DNA from: Christensenella sp. UBA2853
GTDB lineage: Bacteria; Bacillota; Clostridia; Christensenellales; Aristaeellaceae
Assembly (NCBI GenBank): GCA_002350845.1
Contig: DEFL01000033.1
Span: 165,236-229,235 of the forward strand
Reading direction: 5' to 3'
Length of the DNA stretch: 64,000 nucleotides
Shown one piece after another: positions 1 through 7,458 of this stretch. Every line of letters begins with the position of its first letter. Position 1 is the stretch's first letter. Under the pieces are notes generated by a model. That model was not told where the DNA came from. It saw only the letters and a list, made by a program, of their open reading frames with translations, and made no database searches. Both the position numbers and the translations under genes were made by a program.

Positions 1-2
1 CA

Positions 3-1232
3 GAGACACTGCAGGCTTTCCCGGAGGATACGCTCGTCGGCGCAGCCCCCTACCGCTATGTGCGTCTGGACATGACCACGCGTCAGCAGTCCTTTACCGC
101 AGCCGGAACCGATTTTGAACAGATCACCAAAACCAGTCCCTATTTCAGCATTGAAGGCGCTTATCCCAGCGAAACCCGTCAGGTGCTGGTAGGCAAAGAA
201 ATCGCCGATACCATCGGTGTCAAAATCGGTTCCTCCATGGAACTGACCTATCAGCCGGTTACCTCTTCGAGCGACCGGACCCCCGAGGAAAGCCGCGTTC
301 CCGGTGCTTCCCTGTCCGGCAGTGCAGAAGGTTTCGGCGGCGGAATGGTCTATGCCAGCGCGGTTCTCGACAGTGAGGCAAAGATCGCGTCTGTGACGGT
401 GGACGTTTCCACCCAGACCCCGGAATACGGCGGCCGGATAGCTGAGGATGAGGCATTCCTCAGCCAGCTGACCGGGCGTTCCCTTCCCCTCTCCCTCGGC
501 GACGGCATTGATGCGCTGAGCGGTGCCACCGTCACTTCCCTGGCGGTCATTGATGCGCTCAACCAGGCTACGCAGACCACAGCCGCAGCCCAGCCCAAGA
601 CCGCGAATTTCATCGTGACCGGCATTCTGACCACCGGCGGCGAAGAGGAAGGCTATCTGTTCATCTCCCTGGATGACATGAAGATGATGACCGGCGAAGA
701 CAGGCTGGATGTCGCAGAGCTTTCCGTCTCAGCAAATGTTGAGCAGCTGGAAACCTATGCTGAAGAGATCGAGAACCGGCACGGTGCCGTGCAGGCACGT
801 CTGGTCAAGCGCGTGGCCCGTTCGGAAGCGTCTGTGCTTGAAAAACTGACCGCCCTTGTCTTCCTGGTCACGCTGGTCGTGCTTCTCCTGACCATGATCT
901 GCGTGAGCACCACCATGATGGCCGTGGTTTCCGAGCGCCGGCGTGAAATCGGTCTGCGCAAGGCACTCGGTGCATCCGACAACAGCATCCGTGCCGAATT
1001 TCTGGGTGAGGGCCTTTTCCTCGGCGCGCTGGGCGGCGTGCTGGGTGCAGTGCTGGGCTTTGTGTTTGCACAGGTCGTCAGCATCAACGTGTTTGGATCC
1101 TCCATCATCTTCCAGCCCCTGCTGCTGCCTGTGACCGTCATCGTATCCATGGTGATTGCCGCCGTCAGCTGCCTGCTGCCCATCAAGCATGCCGTGGCCA
1201 TTGATCCCGCGATCGTCCTGAAAGGAGAATAA
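3..1232 (+). CDS. FtsX/MacB-type ABC permease with inserted FMN-binding domain (5' truncated)
   Basis: The reading frame is open from base 3 with no stop, so the true start lies upstream; the GTG at 60 is only an internal candidate. The visible 409 residues hold a MacB-like extracytoplasmic region, then four strongly hydrophobic stretches typical of an FtsX permease C-terminus, with the usual charged RRREIGLRKALGAS loop. Inserted in the extracytoplasmic part (about bases 350-570) is a segment matching the FMN_bind family: TPEYGGRIAEDEAFLSQLTG followed by D-A-L-S-G-A-T-V-T-S. The SGAT threonine (codon 528-530) is where ApbE attaches FMN in RnfG/NqrC. It probably works with the ATPase 4 bases downstream. 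That the FMN is covalent, and what the transporter moves, are inference. Confidence 0.85.
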   Translation, partial: ETLQAFPEDTLVGAAPYRYVRLDMTTRQQSFTAAGTDFEQITKTSPYFSIEGAYPSETRQVLVGKEIADTIGVKIGSSMELTYQPVTSSSDRTPEESRVPGASLSGSAEGFGGGMVYASAVLDSEAKIASVTVDVSTQTPEYGGRIAEDEAFLSQLTGRSLPLSLGDGIDALSGATVTSLAVIDALNQATQTTAAAQPKTANFIVTGILTTGGEEEGYLFISLDDMKMMTGEDRLDVAELSVSANVEQLETYAEEIENRHGAVQARLVKRVARSEASVLEKLTALVFLVTLVVLLLTMICVSTTMMAVVSERRREIGLRKALGASDNSIRAEFLGEGLFLGALGGVLGAVLGFVFAQVVSINVFGSSIIFQPLLLPVTVIVSMVIAAVSCLLPIKHAVAIDPAIVLKGE

Positions 1233-1236
1233 CTTC

Positions 1237-1911
1237 ATGAGTCTGTTGGAGCTGAAAAACGTATCTAAAATCTACGGTGAACTCAAGGCACTGGACAATG
1301 TGAACATCCATGTGGATCAGGGCGAATGGGTCGCCATCATGGGACCTTCCGGCAGCGGCAAGAGCACCATGATGAACATCATCGGCTGCATGGATAAGCC
1401 CACCAAGGGGGAAGTCCTGCTGGACGGTGTGGATATTTCGAAGGAAAGCAGCAAGCGCCTGACGGACATCCGCCGCGACAAGATCGGCCTGATCTTTCAG
1501 CAGTTCCACATGGTCAATTATCTGACTGCGGTGGAAAACGTCATGGTCAGCCAGTACTATCATTCCATGCCCGATGAACAGGAGGCATTGGAAGCCCTCG
1601 GCCGCGTGGGACTGCGTGAGCGTGCCCGCCATCTGCCCAGCCAGCTCAGTGGCGGTGAGCAGCAGCGCGTATGCGTTGCCCGCGCCCTGATCAACCATCC
1701 TGAGCTCATCCTGGCCGATGAACCCACCGGCAACCTGGACGAGGCCAATGAAAACATCGTGCTGGATCTCTTTGCGCAGCTGCACAAAGAAGGCACCACG
1801 CTCATTGTCGTCACCCACGACCCTGAAGTGGCCGAGGCCGCCCAGCGCACCATTGTCCTCGAGCACGGCAAAGTAGCCCGTGAAGTCATCAATGAGAACT
1901 TCGGCAAATAA
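1237..1911 (+). CDS. ABC transporter ATP-binding protein, LolD/MacB type
   Basis: This 224-residue cytoplasmic ATPase energises an FtsX-type permease. Walker A GPSGSGKST is at 36-44, the Q-loop glutamine near 88, the signature LSGGEQQR at 137-144, and Walker B LILADEP at 157-163 followed by the H-loop VVTHD. The ATG sits 4 bases after the stop of the FMN-binding permease, behind GGAG, so the two are translationally linked. Short length and PTGNLD after Walker B place it in the MacB/LolD/FtsE group, which does mechanotransmission or efflux rather than uptake. The substrate is unknown. Confidence 0.93.
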   Translation: MSLLELKNVSKIYGELKALDNVNIHVDQGEWVAIMGPSGSGKSTMMNIIGCMDKPTKGEVLLDGVDISKESSKRLTDIRRDKIGLIFQQFHMVNYLTAVENVMVSQYYHSMPDEQEALEALGRVGLRERARHLPSQLSGGEQQRVCVARALINHPELILADEPTGNLDEANENIVLDLFAQLHKEGTTLIVVTHDPEVAEAAQRTIVLEHGKVAREVINENFGK

Positions 1912-1929
1912 CACGCTGTGAGGTGCCCG

Positions 1930-2316
1930 ATGAAAAAACAGATCATTCCATCTGGAATCCTGCTTCTGATCGCTGCCCTGATTGCCATCGGCAGTCAGAC
2001 GTTCCTTTCCCCCTGCATCCATGAAGACGGCTCCTTTGGCGCCTGCCACTGGGCCGGACAGACGCTGCTGGGGCTCGGCTGTGTGCTCGGCACGCTTGCT
2101 GTGCTGTCCCTGTGCCTGAAGAAGGCAGCAGGCGGCTTCTTTCTCAGTGCCCTGCCCGTGTGCATCATGGGCATCCTCACTCCGGGAACCCTGATTGACC
2201 TGTGCCATATGAGTACCATGCGCTGCCGGATGCTGATGCAGCCTGCCATGGTGATCCTGTTTTCCGCAGCGCTTGTGTGCGCTCTGACCGGCGCTGTTCT
2301 GAGCGCAAGAAAGTAA
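1930..2316 (+). CDS. DUF4418-family small membrane protein
   Basis: This 128-residue protein has about four hydrophobic segments and several conserved-looking Cys/His residues: SPCIHEDG and GACHWAG early, and IDLCHMSTMRCRMLMQP later. The pattern matches the DUF4418 family, small membrane proteins encoded beside FtsX-type ABC transporters. ATG at 1930 is preferred over GTG at 1918, because the GTG is part of the GAGGTG ribosome binding site that spaces well to the ATG. The Cys/His pairs suggest metal or redox chemistry at the membrane, which would suit the FMN domain in the first gene of the operon, but no function is established here. Confidence 0.75.
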   Translation: MKKQIIPSGILLLIAALIAIGSQTFLSPCIHEDGSFGACHWAGQTLLGLGCVLGTLAVLSLCLKKAAGGFFLSALPVCIMGILTPGTLIDLCHMSTMRCRMLMQPAMVILFSAALVCALTGAVLSARK

Positions 2317-2323
2317 TGTGACC

Positions 2324-3523
2324 ATGAAAAACTTTTCTCTGGCATTCAACAATCTTATCCGTCGGCCCGGACGCACACTTGCGCTTGCCCTGCTCTCTGC
2401 CTTTCTCTCTCTGGCGGTGTTCGGCGGCTCTGTCATGGTGCTCTCCCTTCGCAGCGGCCTTCACAGTCTGGAAGCCCGCCTCGGCGCGGATATTATCGTT
2501 GTGCCCTCCCAGGCACAGAGCAAAGTGAGCTTTCAGAACATGTTTCTGCAGGGCACAACCGGCGCATTTTATATGAATGCGTCCGCGCTGGATCAGGCAC
2601 TGGAAGTGGAAGGCGTGGAAAAAGCCGCACCGCAGACGTTCCTGGCTTCCCTCAAGGCGGACTGCTGCTCCATCAAAATCCAGGTCATCGGCATTGACCC
2701 GGAGCTGGACTTCACGGTTCAGCCGTGGATTGCCCGGAGTCTGAGCCGGGGCCTTGGCGACATGGATGTGGCGGTGGGCTGCAAAGTCGAAGCAGAAGTC
2801 GGTGAAATCATCCGTATCTATGATCAGCGCTGCAAGGTGGTCGCCCGGCTGGAAGCCACGGGCACCGGCCTGGATACGGCAGTGTACTGCAATATGGAAA
2901 CCATGAATGCGCTGCTGGCTGCAGCCGAGGCCAAAGGCGTCAGTCACAAAATTGAAAGCGGCGATGAGGTCATTTCCGCGATCTATGTCAAAGTAAAAGA
3001 CGGCTGCGATATCGACAAGGTCAACAGCCGCCTCAACGGGCATATCCGCAAGGTCACCGCCGTGCGCACCCGGAGCATGATTACCGGCGTATCCGACAGT
3101 CTCTCCGGCATCAGCCGCACCATCACGCTTCTGATCGCGGCTGTATGGGGACTGGCCCTCATCATTCTGCTGCTGATTTCTGTTCTCATTATCCGGGAAC
3201 GCGTCAGGGAATTTGCCGTGCTCCGGCTGGTCGGCGCATCCCGCGGCATGCTCGGCCGCATGGTGCTCACGGAATCCTCCCTGTGCGGACTGCTGGGCGG
3301 CCTCATCGGCGTTGGCGCAGCTGCTCTTCTCCTCTTTCCTTTCGCCCAGCTCATTGAATCCGCCCTGCAGTTGCCTTACCTGATGCCGTCCGCCGCCGTG
3401 ATTCTGCTCCTGGCGCTCGGAACGGTGCTTCTGGCGGTCGCGGTCTCGGCGCTTTCCAGCATGATCGCCGCTTACAGGCTGAGCCGCGTCGATCCGGGAA
3501 CAACGCTGCGGGAGGGAAACTGA
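2324..3523 (+). CDS. FtsX-like ABC transporter permease
   Basis: This 399-residue permease has an N-terminal membrane segment (about 15-40, after LAFNNLIRRPGRT), a large extracytoplasmic domain of about 220 residues, and three C-terminal membrane segments with the loop RERVREFAVLRLVGASRG typical of FtsX/MacB proteins. Unlike the first permease it has no FMN-binding insert. The domain contains several cysteines (ADCCSI, VGCK, DQRCK). The start is either GTG at 2318 or ATG at 2324; I use ATG. It is followed after one base by its ATPase. The operon therefore encodes two permease/ATPase pairs with DUF4418 between them, a heterodimer or two transporters. Confidence 0.88.
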   Translation: MKNFSLAFNNLIRRPGRTLALALLSAFLSLAVFGGSVMVLSLRSGLHSLEARLGADIIVVPSQAQSKVSFQNMFLQGTTGAFYMNASALDQALEVEGVEKAAPQTFLASLKADCCSIKIQVIGIDPELDFTVQPWIARSLSRGLGDMDVAVGCKVEAEVGEIIRIYDQRCKVVARLEATGTGLDTAVYCNMETMNALLAAAEAKGVSHKIESGDEVISAIYVKVKDGCDIDKVNSRLNGHIRKVTAVRTRSMITGVSDSLSGISRTITLLIAAVWGLALIILLLISVLIIRERVREFAVLRLVGASRGMLGRMVLTESSLCGLLGGLIGVGAAALLLFPFAQLIESALQLPYLMPSAAVILLLALGTVLLAVAVSALSSMIAAYRLSRVDPGTTLREGN

Positions 3524-3524
3524 G

Positions 3525-4196
3525 ATGATCAAAGCTGAACACATTTCCATGCGGTATTTCCGGAAAACAGGCACGGCGAATTACTTTTATGCCGTGCAGC
3601 CCACGGACCTGAGCATTCAGCCCGGCGAACTTGCCGTGCTCATGGGGCGGAGCGGAAGCGGAAAGACCACGCTGCTCAATATGCTCTCGGGGCTCCTGAA
3701 ACCGACGGAAGGGACTGTACGGATGGACGACCTGGACCTGTACAGTCTCGACGACAGGGTCCTTTCGCGCCTGCGCGGTACAAAAATCGCGGTGGTCCCC
3801 CAGGGCAGAAGCGCCATTGATACACTGACGGTCCTGGAAAATGTGCTGCTTCCCGCCAGGCTCTGCGCCTGTCCGCTTCACGTGGAAGCGGCTGTAAAAC
3901 ATCTCGAGCACCTGGGAATCGCCCACCTGAAGGATGCCCGTCCGCCGGAGCTTTCCGGCGGGGAACTCAGGCGCATGTCCATCGCCCGCGCATTGTCGCA
4001 GGGGCCTGACATTCTCTTTGCCGATGAACCCACCAGCGATCTGGATGATGAAAACACGTTTCTTGTGCTGTCCATGCTCCGCGCCTTTGCGCATGAAGAG
4101 AAAAAAGCTGTTTTCGTGGTCACCCACGAAAACGATGCCCGGCAGTATGCCGACAGACTCTACGGAATGGACGGCGGCATACTCACTGAAAAATGA
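3525..4196 (+). CDS. ABC transporter ATP-binding protein, LolD/MacB type
   Basis: This is the second ATPase of the operon, 223 residues. Walker A GRSGSGKTT is at 41-49, the signature LSGGELRR is in the middle third, and Walker B ILFADEPTSDLD is followed by VVTHE. It starts one base after the stop of the preceding permease. It is more diverged than the first ATPase (QGRSAID replaces the usual QQF Q-loop context), so each ATPase probably pairs with its own adjacent permease. The operon ends here at a strong hairpin. Confidence 0.92.
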   Translation: MIKAEHISMRYFRKTGTANYFYAVQPTDLSIQPGELAVLMGRSGSGKTTLLNMLSGLLKPTEGTVRMDDLDLYSLDDRVLSRLRGTKIAVVPQGRSAIDTLTVLENVLLPARLCACPLHVEAAVKHLEHLGIAHLKDARPPELSGGELRRMSIARALSQGPDILFADEPTSDLDDENTFLVLSMLRAFAHEEKKAVFVVTHENDARQYADRLYGMDGGILTEK

Positions 4197-4214
4197 AATC
4201 CTGCATGTCCACGA

Positions 4215-4278
4215 AAAGAAATCCCCTGCCCTGACTGCCGGCCTGCAAAGCCAGTCGTCAGATGCAGGGGATTTCTTT
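4215..4278. terminator. Terminator hairpin between convergent operons
   Basis: AAAGAAATCCCCTGC (4215-4229) and GCAGGGGATTTCTTT (4264-4278) form a perfect 15-bp stem around a 34-base loop that can pair further (GACTG/CAGTC). A-rich and T-rich edges make it usable in both directions, ending the ABC operon (+) and the glycan operon (-). Confidence 0.85.
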
Positions 4279-4363
4279 GATCTGTTGTTAAAATGGTTGC
4301 TTTCCGAAGACCATTTTGTTCCTCAGCCATGTCTTTGCAGACCGGCTGCGGAGCACCGGCCTG

Positions 4364-5656
4364 TTACTGTTCGCCGACCGCATAACTGCCCAGGAAAAAC
4401 AGGCTGTCCTTGGCTTTCCTTTCCATTGTGTTCCTGTCCACAGCCATGAGGCCGAACGTCATGGAAAACCCTTTCTGCCACTCAAAGTTATCCATCAGGC
4501 TCCAGTAGCAGTAGCCCTTCACGGGAATGCCGTCCGCAAGGCACTTTTCCACACCGTCCAGCGCACGGCGGATGAATTCCACGCGGCGCGCATCATCCGA
4601 TGTCGCCACGCCGTTTTCGGTAACCATCAGGTCGCCCCTGAAGTCTTCATGCACTCTGCGGATCACATGCTCGAGGGCTTCCGGATAGAACTCATAGTCC
4701 ATCTGCGTCAGTTCAGCGCCTTTGGGACAGGGCAGCTGGCCTTCAGGGCCGTACTGGGTCCGGGTGTAATTCTGGACGCCCAGGAAATCATCCTGTTCAA
4801 TATATGGCAGGTAATGCCGGAATTCTTCATCCCAGGCTTTTTCCTCGAAGCCTTCTCCGCCTTCGAGTGCCTGCAGGTCATGAAGGGACAGGGTAATGCC
4901 CACCCGAATGTCCGGACGGACAGCCTTGATCGCCTCTTTTGCTGCCTGATGCGCACGCATGACCAGACGGTCGCCGTCCGCGGTCCGTGAGGAGACGAAG
5001 ACCTGCGGCTGGGGCGTGCCGAAAAATGCGGCATTCTCCATGGCGGCATACTTCATGTTTTCCATCATCTTCTGGAAGTTCATGCCCACCTGTACCGTGC
5101 CTTCGGCCTTCTGTGCCTGTTCGCGCGCCTGCTGGGCCATGAGCTGAAAGCGCCTGGCAATGGTAGCCAGCTGCAGGCCCATATTCGCTTCATTGATCGT
5201 GCAGATGGTCCGGATTCCGTCCCCCAGCTTTTCCGCAATATACGCGGCATACCGGCGGAAGGATTCAATGGTGCTTTCGCTCTCCCATCCGCCCTTGCGG
5301 ATCAGCCAGACCGGGCTGGTAAAGTGCATTAGGGTCACAATGGGTTCGATGCCGTTCTCCCGGCAGCACGCAATGACCCGGCGGTAGTGTTCGGTTTCTT
5401 TCTCATCAAACTGGCCTTCTTCCGGTTCGATGCGTGCCCACTCAATGGAAAAGCGGTAGGCATTCAGACCGGCCCTGGCCATCATGCGGATATCTTCCTC
5501 ATAGCGGTTGTAATGGTCACAGGCCAGGCCGCTCGGCTCCGTAAAGCTTGTGTGCTCCATGTGCTCCTGTGCCCAGTAATCGCTGTGGATATTATTGCCT
5601 TCCACCTGGTGCGCAGCCGTCGCTGCGCCGATCAGAAACCCTTTGGGCAGACTCAT
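4364..5656 (-). CDS. GH1 family beta-glycosidase
   Basis: This 430-residue TIM-barrel enzyme hydrolyses beta-glucosides, galactosides or their 6-phosphates in the cytoplasm (no signal peptide). The GH1 acid/base glutamate is in TINEAN (E156) and the nucleophile is in VTENG (E347). The N-terminus FLIGAATAAHQVEGNN is the usual GH1 start. TINEAN instead of TFNEP is a mild divergence. I see no clear phosphate-binding signature, so glucoside versus phospho-glucoside is open. The start at 5656 follows AGGAGG and overlaps the stop of the upstream GH43 gene (ATGA). It is the last gene of the operon driven from 14.3 kb. Confidence 0.92.
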   Translation of the reverse strand: MSLPKGFLIGAATAAHQVEGNNIHSDYWAQEHMEHTSFTEPSGLACDHYNRYEEDIRMMARAGLNAYRFSIEWARIEPEEGQFDEKETEHYRRVIACCRENGIEPIVTLMHFTSPVWLIRKGGWESESTIESFRRYAAYIAEKLGDGIRTICTINEANMGLQLATIARRFQLMAQQAREQAQKAEGTVQVGMNFQKMMENMKYAAMENAAFFGTPQPQVFVSSRTADGDRLVMRAHQAAKEAIKAVRPDIRVGITLSLHDLQALEGGEGFEEKAWDEEFRHYLPYIEQDDFLGVQNYTRTQYGPEGQLPCPKGAELTQMDYEFYPEALEHVIRRVHEDFRGDLMVTENGVATSDDARRVEFIRRALDGVEKCLADGIPVKGYCYWSLMDNFEWQKGFSMTFGLMAVDRNTMERKAKDSLFFLGSYAVGEQ

Positions 5657-7458
5657 GCTTCTTCCTCCTCCAGCGGCACACATACGCCTTCCGTGATGCC
5701 GTTTTCATTGAACGCGTCCACGCGGACAAAACAGTTCCGTCCGCAGATCATCGCACCGACCCTGTGTTTTCCCGGCGCAAACACCATATCGCTGTGGTAG
5801 AGCTTCTCCGGAGAGGAGCCAAACAGAATGTTATACCCCACCGTGTCCGTCTGCGGCTCGATGGTCACTTCCATGTCCAGACCGCCTGTGCGCACCGCAC
5901 GGAACACAGGCACTTTCGGTTTTTCGCCTTTCCCCAGGCCAAACACGCGAAGTCCGGAGATGCAGGGCTTCTGTCCGTAAGGAACCGCCATATCCGAAAG
6001 GCGCAGATAGCGCACCTGGAAACCGTCTTCCCGGATGATCAGGTTATGGGAGAGGTCTGTATTTGCATCCGATTGATCCTCTATGACAAACCATGTCTGC
6101 CCATCCACGGAGCCTTCCAGCTTCCACTGGGTCAGCAGGTCGCGCTCTTCAATATACCGCGCCTGGCTTCCACCCACGATTTTTCCGGGACATGGAATAT
6201 CGATCCGGTCATCGGCAAAATTGACCTGCACGGCATGCACCGCATACTCACGGCCGAGGTCCATCTGCAGCCATTCCGTGCGTTCCGCGGAAGCTGCCTG
6301 CCACCAGGTCTGCACATTTTCTTCCGCTGCCTTCCCCGGCTCATGCCCCTCCGTAAAGGAAGAGGCGTCCATCGTTCTGCCGGCGCTGAGCAGCATCCAG
6401 GCAGGGTTCCTCCACGGATCCCCTTCCACAGCCATGGGCCAGTCACCGTAGCGCTGATTGCAGAACAGCTCGCCGTCCTGATCAAACCCGGCAGGCCACA
6501 GGCCGACCCGGCGCTCAAAGTCATGGTTTTTGCTGATGCGCATGGTGGCGGCATGCCAGAAACTGCCCTTCGCATCCTGCATGGTGCTGCCATGCCCTGC
6601 CCCGGGCAGAAATCCGCCGGGCTTGTAAGAATACGGATTGTTGTCCGCAAGGACAAACGGGCCCATGGGACTGTCGCCCACATACACACCGTCGGCGTAC
6701 GTGTTGTACTGAGTTCCGCCGCACGCATACTGCAGGTAATACCGTCCCTCATGCTTGTCCATCCACGCGCCTTCAATATAGGGCCTGCGGGAGAACATGC
6801 CGCGTATGAGCGGCCGGACCGCTTCCGGCACCTGGGCTTCCGAAATGCCCTGCCGCTGATGGAAGGCATGATAGGCCGCATCAATCTCTGCTTCGGACGC
6901 GGGAAGCAGGCTGTTGTCCTCGCCCACGCGTTCATACCCGATCTCAAAGGGATGCCCTTCGACCAGCGCCTTTTTTTCGCCCAGCGGTTCGAGCGTTACC
7001 GGGTCCAGTTCCACGCCCCAGATCGGGGTGATATTCGAGCAGCCCCAGTAGAAGTACACCCGGCCGTCATCATCCACAAACAGGTTGGGATCCCAGTAAG
7101 GGAAGCTGCCTTCCAGCTTCTCATAGGGGCCGTTGAGAATATCCTTCGTCCTGTAGCGGTCGCAGTTTTCTTCCCGCCTGGATGCACAGTAATACACCCA
7201 GTCCCCCATGACCCGCACATCCGGGGCATAGTCATACAGCGGAAGCTCCCTGGGCAGCCGGTGGTTTTCCCAGGTGGCCAGATCATCCGACACCCATACA
7301 CCCAGCGTCATGGACGCAAAGATGTAATACCGTCCCTGGAAAAAGATCATCGAGGGATCCGCCGCTTCCCGGCAGATCTGGATCTGTCCGTGCCGGCGGG
7401 GATCCGCATTGAACTGATAGCGGTAGTTGATGTTGACAGGATTACACAGGTATTTCAT
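5653..7458 (-). CDS. GH43-like glycosidase with CBM32/F5-8C-type domain
   Basis: The 601-residue product starts with a five-bladed beta-propeller typical of GH43. Candidate catalytic residues are D34 (ADPSM), D80 (YAPDV) and E229 (YIEGAW). A region around 385-510 (HAVQVNFADD to QVRYLRLS) looks like a galactose-binding/discoidin fold, followed by an Fn3-like C-terminus. GH43 members release L-arabinose, D-xylose or D-galactose from plant polymers; the exact linkage is not predictable. There is no signal peptide, so it acts on imported oligosaccharides. The ATG at 7458 is chosen over upstream in-frame starts because it follows AAGGAGAA; it overlaps the rhamnosidase gene by 17 bases. Confidence 0.88.
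   Translation of the reverse strand: MKYLCNPVNINYRYQFNADPRRHGQIQICREAADPSMIFFQGRYYIFASMTLGVWVSDDLATWENHRLPRELPLYDYAPDVRVMGDWVYYCASRREENCDRYRTKDILNGPYEKLEGSFPYWDPNLFVDDDGRVYFYWGCSNITPIWGVELDPVTLEPLGEKKALVEGHPFEIGYERVGEDNSLLPASEAEIDAAYHAFHQRQGISEAQVPEAVRPLIRGMFSRRPYIEGAWMDKHEGRYYLQYACGGTQYNTYADGVYVGDSPMGPFVLADNNPYSYKPGGFLPGAGHGSTMQDAKGSFWHAATMRISKNHDFERRVGLWPAGFDQDGELFCNQRYGDWPMAVEGDPWRNPAWMLLSAGRTMDASSFTEGHEPGKAAEENVQTWWQAASAERTEWLQMDLGREYAVHAVQVNFADDRIDIPCPGKIVGGSQARYIEERDLLTQWKLEGSVDGQTWFVIEDQSDANTDLSHNLIIREDGFQVRYLRLSDMAVPYGQKPCISGLRVFGLGKGEKPKVPVFRAVRTGGLDMEVTIEPQTDTVGYNILFGSSPEKLYHSDMVFAPGKHRVGAMICGRNCFVRVDAFNENGITEGVCVPLEEEEA

Noticed and set aside
1183..3574. Minus-strand frames of 417 and 465 codons opposite the ABC operon
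   Set aside because: Antisense shadows of the ATPases, DUF4418 and the permease; low-complexity His/Gln-rich translations.
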